In this document: positions 1-11,850 of the stretch, piece after piece
How positions within the stretch are numbered: the first letter of the stretch is position 1
How the letters are laid out: each line of letters starts with the position of its first letter
Assembly: GCF_964340395.1 (NCBI RefSeq)
Contig: NC_135564.1
Coordinates: 3,311,361-3,375,360, forward strand
Source: Glandiceps talaboti
Taxonomy: Eukaryota > Hemichordata > Enteropneusta > Spengelidae
Direction of reading: 5' to 3'
DNA length: 64,000 bases
Position numbers and translations under genes: made by a program
Notes under the pieces: model-generated
Seen by the model: only the letters and a program-made list of their open reading frames with translations
Databases searched by the model: none
What the model was told of the DNA's origin: nothing

Positions 1-814
1 CCAAACAATAAATTATCATTTTCTAAACCTTATTACACAATTTTTTGATGGGGAAAATAAATTCCACTCTTTACTATCTATCTCCTGGATGCCAAAGTCG
101 TATGGGATCATCTCTAAAGAGAGATCTCAAGATTTGGTGAAGGACCGCACTAGACTAACTTACCTACTACTAATAGTAGATTAATATTACATACCAATAT
201 TAGTTTTAAATATGAATGCACATTCATGAAAAAAACAAATATGATTGAAAAATAAATATTACTAAGGGTAACTTAATAATAAACAAATATCACTCTAAGT
301 TCAGAGTATTACTTTCTAGTGATTCTATTATGAATAATTTAAAATAGAAATCATAAAACGAAGTGATTTACATCTATCAAGGGAAATTATGTTATGTTTG
401 TTATTAATGTTAATATTAGCCTCAAACATGTCGTTTGAGTATTATACGAATCCAATTTAGACCTATCATGTTTCACGTCAAACTGGATAAAATTTAGAGT
501 ATTAATGATGACGTATTTGTGGTTTATGTGCATACTTATGATACGCTTAAAATTATACCAAAGGTTTTCAGTTTGACATATGGATTATATGTGCGTGCAT
601 ATGTGTCACCACATGCTTATGTCACTATGTTTCTACACGTATTGCTCCATAAATTGTGTTGTTGTTTTTTGCCGCTGTAAGGATGAAACATCCACTGACG
701 TCAGACCTCATATTAAGACTACAACTACTTCATGTCCATTGCTTAAAAAAGCTTCTAGACACAAGATTTCAGGAAAAGAAATTCATCAGTACAATTTTTT
801 TTCAAATGTGAATG
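1..814. other. AT-rich DNA with one dispersed-repeat copy
   Basis: Apart from the element at 84-158 I see no gene or RNA. A 105-codon + frame starting at 580 runs through the MITE at 815-933 and has no coding character. Confidence 0.6.
84..158 (-). repeat. Dispersed repeat R1, copy A
   Basis: Shares about 75 bp (GGATGCCAAxGTxGTATGG, ATCATCTCTAAAGAGA, CACTAGACTAA) with an inverted copy at 43728-43806. The left terminus is diverged here. Confidence 0.7.
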
Positions 815-942
815 TAGTCTACCTGCTAGACCTCTGGCTTTCTTCTGAAATTCAGGCTATCGCCCTCACTAGCGACCTTTGGTCATCTTCACAGTGAGCA
901 GAGAATAGCCCAAGGGGTCTAGCAGTAAGACTAATGTGTATG
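806..942. mobile_element. Short inverted-repeat element (R2), copy 1, with 9-bp target duplication
   Basis: Element 815-933. Left end TAGTCTACCTGCTAGACC, right end the reverse complement of TAGTCTTACTGCTAGACC. It is flanked by ATGTGAATG (806-814) and ATGTGTATG (934-942), a 9-bp duplication with one mismatch. 9-bp duplications are typical of Mutator-like elements; that class is inferred. Confidence 0.65.
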
Positions 943-1920
943 TTGCCATGGTAACATTTCATGTAATAATTGTCAGCGTACAGTTAATACCAGTATAAGC
1001 TACAGCTACTGTTGATCTAAAGTTGATATAAATCTAGTAATATCACTTACAACATGTAGGTATCTTGCATATGTAGAGATTTCATTTATTCCTTTGATAG
1101 CATTCTATCCTGTACTATTACCATTACATCATTTGACAAGATGTCTATTGGGGCATGAGATACAAATGCAATCCAACAACTAGGAGATAATATTTTAAAC
1201 TCTCTGATGTGTGAGTACCTGAAGGCTTCAATTCAAGTTCAATACTATAACATTTGCTGAGGATTTAGCTACGAAGTGTGTGTAATTTGATTGGCACTGC
1301 TTCAATATTATCACCCAGGTATCAAGAACGATTTGACCTTTGACATTCAGGTTGGTGCTATGACCTCACCAGACATTGTTCACAATGAGATTACATCAAT
1401 ATTACTAATATTACTATATCTTGAGCCTAAATCCATGAAGTGTAAGGAAACATACATCGAAATGAAACTATCAAAATAACCAATTCTCTGACCAAACTAA
1501 TAAACTGATAAGGTTATAAGATAAAATTTCAACATTGTCCCAACGCCCAACATATTTTCTACCAAAATTTGATGAGTTCAATATTTTCAGATTCAATTTT
1601 TACATCATGAATTGTAAATTGTAGTCTGTATATGTTCAGTATAAGATTGGTTAAAGGTTGAACAACACAGTGTATTTTGTGAGAATGAATGTTACATGTA
1701 ATAGACTCCATAGGTTCATACTAATAAAAAATTCTAATCAGAGCATCAAAAAATTTCTTGCAAGCGAATTCCAAGTGAAGCTTCAACAAAAATCTTTGAC
1801 TTTCTGTATAAAATTTTTATTATACAGTATTTCATTTGAAGTGCCATAGTCTAAAAGCATCAGTAAGAGAAGCCTGTAGGTTCAAAGACTGAATGACATA
1901 TAACATATTTTACCTTGCAG
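943..1920. other. No feature recognised
   Basis: AT-rich sequence between the two R2 elements. Short open frames lack splice or promoter context. Confidence 0.6.
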
Positions 1921-2425
1921 CCTAAGATTTAGTCTAGCTGATAGGCCTTGGGCTTTCTTCTCATAGATATGAGGGTGGAAATGACCATCGGTCGCCTTCA
2001 CAGAAAGGTAAGGCCTAATTAAAAAAGTCATTTGGTCCCGGTTACCCGACCCCACCTAGTTTTTCACTGCTGATCCTAAACCTTTTTTTGGGTATCCCAG
2101 AGAAGAAATATTAAAATCATAAAAATCGTGAATTCTTGAAAGAAATAGTGGATGCAGAAACTGACATCAACTTAAAAAGACAACTGTTCTTCCAATTTGT
2201 AATGGCTGTACATCTGATGAGAAGAAACCAATAACACAGGGACCGTGGAAAACAATGGAAAACATAACTACCTGAACTAGACACTCACATATGAAAAAAA
2301 AAATTAAAATAAAAAATCCACCTACCCCACCTATTCTAAAATTGAATGTAATCGGAACCACACACATTGTTTTTACACCTCAGCAGAATAGCCAAAGGGG
2401 TCTAGCAGCAGGACTACCTAAGATT
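1921..2425. mobile_element. R2 element, copy 2, interrupted by another element
   Basis: Left end at 1930 (TAGTCTAGCTGATAGGCC), right end at 2416 (reverse complement of TAGTCCTGCTGCTAGACC), flanked by an exact 9-bp duplication CCTAAGATT at 1921-1929 and 2417-2425. The interior is split by a TAAGGCC element. Confidence 0.7.
2009..2375 (+). mobile_element. TAAGGCC element (R3), nested in R2 copy 2
   Basis: Starts TAAGGCCTAATTAAAAAAGT, followed by a GGTCCCGGTTACC motif, and ends with the inverted GTAATCGGAACCACAC motif. A near-complete inverted copy lies at 43989-44343 and a right-end fragment at 36587-36712, so its limits are set by comparison. No transposase frame. Confidence 0.75.
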
Positions 2426-2436
2426 TGGAGTTGTTG

Positions 2437-2650
2437 TTAACCCTTTCAGAACTAGAAACTTTCACGCCAAAATTTTTGAACAAAAATTCTTGTTTCTCAG
2501 TAATTTTTGGAAAAAGATCAACTTTATTTTAGATCAGAATTCAAGAAATATTACTTCCCAATGAAGTAATATTCTTAAATTTTAGAAAATGTTCTTACAA
2601 TCAAGTTTCTATTTATTCCAATGTCGTCTCTAGGAATGAAAGGGTTTTAA
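2437..2650. mobile_element. TTAACCCTTTCA element (R4), copy 1
   Basis: Bounded by TTAA at 2437-2440 and 2647-2650, with inverted ends TTAACCCTTTCAGAACTAGA and the reverse complement of an AACCCTTTCATTCCTAGAGA end. Matches 8577-8793 in inverted orientation. TTAA borders suggest a piggyBac-type non-autonomous element (inference). Confidence 0.65.
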
Positions 2651-5600
2651 ACTGGAGTTTCAGTCATGACCCATTAAAATCAGCTCTAAAGCACTGTCAA
2701 TACAAACACTGGAAACCATAATAACACCAAATGTCAACACACTGTGTACATTGTTTATTTACATGTGTGTGATTCTGTAATCTTATCAAAATGTTGCCAT
2801 TGAACAGAATAGGCAAGATCTGTGGCAACCTCTGACCTTAGCACACCTACTGTACAACATCACATAGCTGCACATAGAATTGTTACTCAGAAACGTAACA
2901 GATCCATCATACGACCAAGTTCCAATAGTGCACTGATTGAAAATAATAAATTGAATTCAGTTCTCTGATTGAAATCTGTAAATCTAAAACACGATTGTTT
3001 ACCCTTCTAGATTACTGTACAGGGTCAATGAAATGTAAACAGATAAACAATAAAGTATAGATACATACAAGATTACAACTACTCCCCTGTTGACCCATAT
3101 TTTGTGTTACTCATAGGTTATCCTTTGGTACTGTAGATATATTCGCAATGTTTGCTCTGCCTAACCAAATAATGTATGTACATCACCCAAAACAAATTGA
3201 CCAAGTATTTTGATTTGACATGCTTGTACAGTCGTTGTAATTTTCACGCTATGTAGACAGGATCTGATTTTAGGAAAGAGTTGACCTTGATTCAAGGCTG
3301 TTGTTTACAGTCTTATTTTACTATCTGTTAATCAGTAAACCTCACTCATCAGATTTACCTGTATTGTTAATTTTTTGTACACCTTTCTGAAATTACTGTA
3401 GATTGTTTTTTGAAAATTACAAACTATTCCTACATACTATTTACAGTTGGCTGTTTGTCATACATACTTGTAATTTTCAACACCAAATTTATGTTGGTCA
3501 TGTACATGTAAGGTGAACCACACCCAGTTAATTTAAACACACACATATGATATTATGCCCTATATTTTCATTTTGTGGAATGTGAAGACATAAAGTCATC
3601 CACAACACCACAAAAGATGTTTGCCATTCTGTAGAGTTTTTCTAACCTGGAGATTGTTGAAGCTTTCTTTCTGCACTAGTAGAAGTGGCTGCAAGTGAAC
3701 AGTACTGACCTTTCGTTTAAGACTGTTAAATGAACAATAGCGACTCAGTGAGAATTCTTTCTACGGGTCAGTAGTTGAGTACGTTACTGACTGCACCCTG
3801 CAGCATAACAGGGTTAAATGCACTGACACAGAAGCAACATAACATTTGTATACAGCAAGCCGACCAAAAACTAGAACGCAGTCACCAGTCTTCGAAAACT
3901 TGTATCAACACTGCCCACTTCTCTGTCTTGTCTGTTCACATACAGAATTAGCACATTACAGTTCTAAAGTCCACCACATAAATTTCTTGTCCCAGTGTTA
4001 TGGCTTTTTGAAATTCTTAACCTCAGCCATTATTGACTTGAGTTGCTGCCGCACATAAAGTTTTGTTGAAGTGCTTGTAAATTCTTTTAATTCAAAGGCA
4101 TTCTGGGCATGCCTACTTAAACGTATGCAAACACCTACATTCGCAAGGAGGCGGCTCATTAAATACCTAAAAAATATAGGAAGATCTTGCGGTGACTTAA
4201 GGGATTATATTATACCCATGTACAATATAGATACCTGAATTGTAGATAAACCTCTGGAGTCTCAGATCTTCGGATCCTGACTGGTAAAGAATCTTGGATA
4301 GAATTATCTGGATAACTGCTGAGTCAGCACTTTCTTATCAGATTCCTGTGAACAAAAAAACAAACAAAAAAAATACTCAATATAAAAATTCACAAAAAAT
4401 CATAATCATAATATTTGATCTTACTGCCCTATAATGCCAATTCTGTCCAAAATTTCAACAGAAAAAGCAAATAGTGTCAATTTACAAATCCACAAAAATC
4501 CATGTTGTTGGTTTTTTTTTCAAAATGTTCATTTTGTATATTATATTTTGTTTTGTTCATTGCAAACACAACATTCAGCCATCTTGTTTTTAGAACTCAA
4601 TTTACATATAATACAGGTGAGATTAATGAAGTACACAATGCAATGGTACAATGTAATATATTACAATGTTAATTAATTCATATCAATGCTATATACATGT
4701 ACTGCTACAAGGGGTGATTTTCTTCCATATTTCAGAGTATTGATCAGATTTCATTTACATGGTGCTATATATATATGACTATAATGACTGATATTCTGTT
4801 GCATGTATCAGATACTGGCATCCACCTAGAGGACATATGCACTCACTAGTTCACTTAAACAAGCCAATACTTATTGCTTATAGTGGCTGTTAATAATCCA
4901 GTATGCGTACATCAAAGTTTACAGATATTATATCTTGTTGTTTTTAGTGAGCCCCTGATATAAAAGGGATGCAGAAAATAAATAAATATCTTTCCCAATA
5001 TATACGTGTTTCTGATAATTAACACCCTCTATGCCATTTTTTAAAACTGATCACTGTTCCTTTTCCAACCAACCATCCATGATAATCAAAAAATACAGCA
5101 CATTCATAATTAACAATAAGATAAAATCTTTGATGGCAACCAACGATATGAAATTCCGTTGCCAGGGTACAACAAAATAAATAGCAAGCATTTATCTAAT
5201 ATTAAACACGCACACCCAAAAACCAACCAGAATTGCAATATAAATTCTAAAAATTTAATATAAAAAAGATATTACGTAAATTTCACAGCTGTGATGCCGA
5301 TACAACAATGAGGAGGTCAGAGTGCCAGGCAATAGAAAATAAATTAGAAAAATATACGCCATTGTTATAGAATTATCATTTTATGGGTGGTACAAAGGAA
5401 TTAATGATGGGAGAAAGACACCATATGGTTAAGTAATTAAAATAACAATATAACAAACACTTCATCAATATTGCTGCTATAGCATGCAGACTGATTCATA
5501 TTCAAACATAATATATAATATGTATATAATTAATACGCCATGGTCTACTGGTCAACAATACAGAGGTGATCAGGATATCAATATAACTGTACAGTGATGT

Positions 5601-5884
5601 TTAATGTCACAACTCGTATCAAGTTCATACGAAACTGGTAGTCAACATGAAGTAGTCTTATTTTTATTTATAAAATTTTTTTTGCTGTTGTTGGAAGTCC
5701 ATATCAACAGCTCCCTCCTAACATTGCTATCTCCATATGAATTGAAATCCTGGTATTTTAGAAAGGATATGTAAAAGTATACATATATACATACTAAATA
5801 AAAATTCATTCTGTGCACTATATTGAACTTAATGTTACACAAGTTCAGTGCACAAAATTTTGCATATATATATATAATATTACA
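2651..5884. other. No gene recognised
   Basis: AT-rich, many TACATGTA-like words, no coding exon supported on either strand. The longest frames (about 70-92 codons) have no splice context. Confidence 0.6.
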
Positions 5885-6310
5885 TGTAAATCCACAGCTT
5901 CTATGCCCATATATGAACATGTAAGTACACAGCTTTTGTGTATGTCAGAAATACAGATTCTGCACGTCATACAAAAGTACACAGCTTTTGTAAATGCATG
6001 GAAGTATATACTTCCATGGTATATCATATATGTACAATGTAACATATTTACATGTAAGTATATGTACACAGTTTCTGTATATATGAACATGTCATATATA
6101 CCCCGGTACATACATTACACACCTGTATATCATAGTGATCAATACATATATGATATAGATACATGAACACAGCTTCTGTACATGTCACTAAAAAGTACAC
6201 AGCTTCTGCAAGTCGCACTAATATTAATAAAAGTAATATAAGTACACAGCTTCTGTGTATGTCACAAAAAAGTACACAGCTTCTGTGCATATCAAACATC
6301 CTGATATACA
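5885..6310 (+). repeat. Degenerate tandem array of AAGTACACAGCTTCTGT
   Basis: At least eight copies of a GTACACAGCTTCTGT-like word (near 5891, 5927, 5972, 6064, 6167, 6197, 6243, 6273) at irregular spacing, interleaved with ATATGT-rich sequence and GTATGTCA tails. Confidence 0.75.
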
Positions 6311-6684
6311 GTTCTGCATACATGTATCTTTGTGTATTTGTACATATCATTTACACAAGTGTACATATATCATATCAACTTTGCCTTGAATCAACATAAG
6401 ACTATGATACATTCCTAGAACTGACTGAAACCTACACATAAATTACACACATCCAGGAATTAATTAAGAGAAATGATATTTTAGAATCTAAGATATAAAC
6501 CATGTATTATGAAGTATGCACAGTCATATTAATTGGCTATGTTTTCTGATATTCACAAATACATGTTTAACGATATAATGTACAATGTTAGACGTAATTG
6601 ATTTGATGTAGTTTATAGCTGTATAGTTAAATACATGTATCTATAAGGAATGCAGTAACTGATTGATTGTAACATCATCATACT

Positions 6685-6852
6685 GGTAATGATGATGAAA
6701 ATATTAATGATGATAATGATGGTGATGGTGATGGTGAAGGTGGTGGTGGTGGTGGTGGTGATGGTGGTGGTGGTAATGATGACGTTGATGATAATGATAA
6801 TGATGATGATAGTATGACGGTGATGAAATAATTAATAATAACAATAACAATA

Positions 6853-6901
<49 letters not shown>

Positions 6902-6990
6902 CTATGATGATGATGATGATGATGAGGTAGAGGACAATGATGATGATGATGATCATGCAGCTGATGATGATGAGGAAGAAGAGGATGTTG
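6685..6990 (+). repeat. Triplet repeat block (GAT/GGT/GAA)n
   Basis: Interrupted GAT, GGT and GAA triplets, with an uninterrupted (GAT)n core near 6853-6900. Open frames in all phases give poly-Ile, poly-His or poly-Ser/Pro and are artefacts of the repeat. Confidence 0.9.
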
Positions 6991-7020
6991 GTGAAGATGG
7001 AAAGAAAATGACGATGTTGG

Positions 7021-10000
7021 CAATAGCATCAATGCCAGAATGGATTAGTGGGAGGAAATCGTATACAGACACAATGCTTCATAGAGATGACAACACCTTT
7101 ATTTTACAAAAACCATCTCATATTAATTGACCAACAGTCAATGATCTCACAACCTTTGTATTTCACAAATACTCTTTTGATTCAAGTCTTGAAAAGAAAC
7201 ATGAACAATATATGTTAAAAAACATAATTTCTAGGATTTGAAAAGAATCACATGTATATAGTAATGATGCCAATCGTGACATATTTCAGTTTTCATCGTC
7301 ACAATACCATACCAACACACACGTCATTTCAAAGAAATTCCATCGTTCAACTGTCAATAGAAAGGCATACTAGGTTAGACAAGATCTTCCTACTTTGTTA
7401 AACAACTAGTCAATACTGCATTGCAATTGTCAATAATACAGTATATTAATCGAATCTATAATTTTAATGCAGGCAGCAAATGCACCCTTATCGATTTCTT
7501 TTGTATGGTCGTCATGGAAACTGGATTAATGTGACAAGCTTAAGTGGTAATTATGGCATTTTTGGACACCAGTATGGCTGCCACAAATTAAATTTCATTT
7601 TGCAGTTTCCATGATTTTCTGTAGAATCCACTTAAGTATGGTTGGGGGACCCCCATGGTGTTATTACTATATTCATCATAGGTTAAGTTGGATGCTATAT
7701 GAATTTAATTCATGCAATCTCGTTGAGACTTAAAATGGCTTAGTTTTCAGCCTCTTTGCTTGATTGCAGATTTATTGATAACAAAACTAGGAAAGTGTGA
7801 ACAATTGAAATGCAATGGTAGATGTTAAAAATAACCACGGCTATATTATATAGTGTGTTTTCCAATACTTATATTCCTCAAGGGTGTTTCGTCATTTTCT
7901 CTCTGGCACTGTTTACTGAAAAAATTTCATTTTAAATTTCTTAGATTCTATTATTCATGATACACAATTATAGTTTTGAAATGAAATCACAGCAAGCATA
8001 AAACTAGATCAAAACACATAAATTAACGGTTGCTTTCCCATGTCGTAATAATAACAAAATTAATTTTAAATTGATGATTATATCACAAGAAAAATATGAG
8101 TAATTCATACCAATTTTTTCATCATTTTGTTTTATGGAACATTGTTATTAGTACTTGTTATTCTGTTTGAGTCTGTTTGCTAACACAGCGCACCTAATGA
8201 TTCAAGATACCGGTACTATGGACCTTGGTGACATGCACAGTAGGTGCAAGTATGATGAATTCTAATATTTCCTGTACTATTATAGTTAGCCATTATACAG
8301 AGGGATAAATGTACGGAAGCCCTAGGATCTCTGGGAAGTCGTGTATATACTAAAAAACAAAACTGAGAAAAGCAAATTTTATCACCAAAATTATTCAGTT
8401 CGAAATCAGCAACAACAAATCGCATACCGTTTTTTGTCCAGATTTACCGGTATATATCCATTATGTTGGCTATAGTGACGGGGAATTTATATATGCATTT
8501 TATAGGTTACAGCTATATTGGGAATCTGTGCTCTCAACTCAATTTCCATAAACCTGCATACTCCCTGATTACGTGATTAACCCTTTCATGACTAGAGACG
8601 AGTTTTAAATAATATGGGGACCCAATTTATATGAATATTTTCATAATTACAATAATATTACTTTATTAGGAAGTAACATATCTTAAATTCCAGTCTAAAA
8701 TGAAGTTGATATATGCCAAAAACTTACTTACATAAAACAAGAATTTTGTCCAAACAATTTTGGCGGGAATGTTTTCAGTATTGAAGGGGTTAAGCTTAAA
8801 TCTCTAAATCAAATTTACAACCGTATTTTACTGAGACAACAACATTTTGCAGTGTTAAACATGACCTTTCTCACTACCACAGTTTGTATACTACCATTTA
8901 CATATATATAACTACCTATCAAGTTCATGTAATATACATGTGTTGAAAAGTGGCATTAAACTTGCAAGTGTCCATAAAAGTTTATGAAACATCAGCGAAA
9001 ATCGATCAAGTACATGGTGCCAGCATACACAGACGTCCATTATAAATGACTGCTGGTACTTTAGTCTGTAAGATATACAGACATTCATGTGCCACGCTAT
9101 CAGCCAGCACTCACTTGAGAAGCCTGATAGGCTGAACAACACCATATATCGTACTGTCTACTGGTACTTTTAACATGGGTATCAAGTTGGTGTTTATGCA
9201 TTGCCTGGTTGCAACATTGTGCTAAAATGTCGTAAACAGTTTGTCGCTCTCTCTCTCAAGCCTACAAGGAGATAGTTTGTCTACAAGGAACGGTTGACCA
9301 ACCCTCTATTAACTCTCAAATATACACTTTTAAGTGAGTGGGTAAAGTAAACATACACAGTGTAGTCAACATATTGACTTACCACACTTCTTAAACAGGA
9401 TAATTTATGAAATGTGACAGCTCCTTACACCCATTTTAATTATAGTGCAGTAATTACAGAAATTACTAAACCAGAATTTACTTTCCATACATGTTACAAA
9501 ATCAGAGTTTTAGGTACATGTGCATGAAATCTGAGTTTTCGGTATAGCATTCTTCATGAATAAGTGTAGGGTCACATCGCTGCATGCACACAGACAAGGT
9601 TTGTCAAACACCATGGGAAGGTGAATGCAATGATATCACTATCACCAAACAATGTATTGTATTATACAAAAAATGTATGATAGGGATATGTTTATGCTTG
9701 TACCAGCACTTGACCTGACTGAACTGGTTGTTCCTTTGGCTACTGGTAACTTCACAGCATAGCAACCTCCAAGATCCACAAACAACACATCACATTCACA
9801 CAGCCCTGCAACTTGACTATATAGCTCGAAAATACTAATGCTTTTTGGCCATATTATATTCTGGGCCAAACAGCATTGTTCGATAGTCAAGTCTCTGGGC
9901 TACATGCACATTACAACAACTTTTCTACAGAACCATTGAAAGAGACTTGGCTATCCAGCTTGTGTCGTTAGCCCGAACATGCGCCAGTTTGACTTGCCAC

Positions 10001-11436
10001 ACAGCCAAGTTTCTGGGCTATGATTGGTACTCAAAATTTGTAAGACACATACTTGCAAGAAACAACCCTCAATAGAATTCAAATATTTGACAATTTACAA
10101 GTCTCAAATTGAAACATTGGCGTTGTGGTTCTACACTAAGATACAAAGGTAACAATTCTCCCTGTAGTAAATAAGCATGGATTCCAAACTAAGCCGCGAT
10201 TACAGAGATTTTCAACCTTGTGCCTGACAGACATTTTTGATTGCCATTTTGAAAACAAGAAATTTCAAACTCGTGCAAAGTGTGAGTATAGACAGAGAGG
10301 TCTGTTAGACAACTTAAACTCAAAGATATCAAACAAACTGACAATTATTTTAGATGACACAACAATTTGCAACCAAGGAACACATTTTTCATTTAAAACC
10401 ATTGTAAAATCATGTTTTCTGGTCATGTGCATAGTTAGACACACACATGATTACGCTATACAGTCAAACACTAAAAATCTTTTTTTTGAAGAACAAACCA
10501 AAATTTCTCAGCCATTTTCATAAATTATGAGTGAGAAAGCTGCACATTGAACCAACTCTACTTTCCAAGGCTATTCTGTATGCACTGAAGAAGCTGTACA
10601 GGACTTGATATGCTTTGGGCTAAAACCAGCCAATGAAACTAGTATATATATAATCAACAAACCCTTTGTATATAAACAACATAATATATCACATTTATAA
10701 CTCTGTGATAGTAAACACATATTATTCTCACAGGTAGGTCCTCAGAGTATGAGTATCATACATATGTACATACATACATACATACATGTATGTACGCTAT
10801 ACCAGAGAATTACTAGGTCATGTTATACATGCTAGCTCAGTTGAAGCTTGTCCATCACCAGTAGTAGTATTGGTAACACAAATATTTTGTTTATCCTTGA
10901 CATTTCTACCAGACCAGAATTTCAGTGGAAGGACCCTAGTAGGAATGTGGGGAACTCACCTAGAGGTGTATCTCACTACATGAGGAAAAAACACTGTACA
11001 GACTTCACATGTAACATGGAAAGGTACAAAATGTCAAATATTTGACTCTATAAAACAGGTCAACAGGCCTTGAACTTGAAGGAGTTGTGATGGGTGAAGA
11101 AATACCTGATTAATACAAATTGCATGTATTTTATCTATAAGGTGTTATAATCACCTAAGACAACCTCCAGTGTGTGGGTATAGGTAACACACATATATGT
11201 TGAGGTGTAGCGTTTCAGATTAGCTCTGACTTTTACAAACTAGGACACACTTACTACATAGGGTATGCTAGGTGAGTTACTACCACTAGTGTATCTATAA
11301 AATCTCTGAGTGCTCTTCTGTATTTCTATTTTTTTCTAAAATCAATATTTTGTTGTCTTCACATTTACATTACAATTTCAATGTTATGTGTTCTTCAGCT
11401 TTATTTTTCACTTTCAGGTTCACCTGATTTTTACTA
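7021..11436. other. No gene recognised apart from the R4 element
   Basis: AT-rich. A minus-strand frame at 9642-9890 has a slightly coding-like stretch (ECDVLFVDLGGCYAVKLPV) but weak splice borders. A short (CATA)n lies near 10765-10787. Confidence 0.55.
8577..8793. mobile_element. R4 element, copy 2
   Basis: TTAA at 8577-8580 and 8790-8793, left end TTAACCCTTTCATGACTAGA. The interior shares the AATATTACTT..AAGTAA segment and the ATTTTGGCG segment with copy 1. Confidence 0.65.
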
Positions 11437-11850
11437 GTCTAGTTCCTATACAGTATCATTACCATTTACACCTCCACTCACAGTCTAGTTCCTATACAGT
11501 ATCGTTACCATTTACACCTCCACTCACAGTCTAGTTCCTATACAGTATCTTCACCATTTACACCTCCACTCACAGTCTAGTTCCTATACAGTATCTTCAC
11601 CATTTACACCTCCACTCACAGTCTAGTTCCTATACAGTATCTTCACCATTTACACCTCCACTCACACTCTAGTTCCTATACAGTATCGTTACCATTTACA
11701 CCTCCACTTAGTCTAGTTCCTATACAGTATCATTACCATTTACACCTCCACTTAGTCTAGTTCCTATACAGTATCATTACCATTTACACCTCCACTCAGT
11801 CTAGCTACATGTAGTTCCTATATCGTATACACCTCTACTTAGTTAGAAAC
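11437..11850 (+). repeat. Minisatellite of 44-46 bp units (M1)
   Basis: Eight good units beginning GTCTAGTTCCTATACAGTAT and ending ACACCTCCACT(CACA or TA), then a degenerate ninth unit running into TTAGTTAGAAACCATG. Units 3-5 are identical (TATCTTCACC variant). The monomer recurs at 34388-34550. Confidence 0.9.

Noticed and set aside
9642-9890. Minus-strand frame with VLFVDLGGCYAVKLP, briefly considered as a Tudor-like exon
   Set aside because: Splice borders are weak, the motif match is loose and no partner exon was found.
10218-10523. 101-codon + strand frame
   Set aside because: No splice sites, promoter or recognisable motif; a length expected by chance over 64 kb of six frames.
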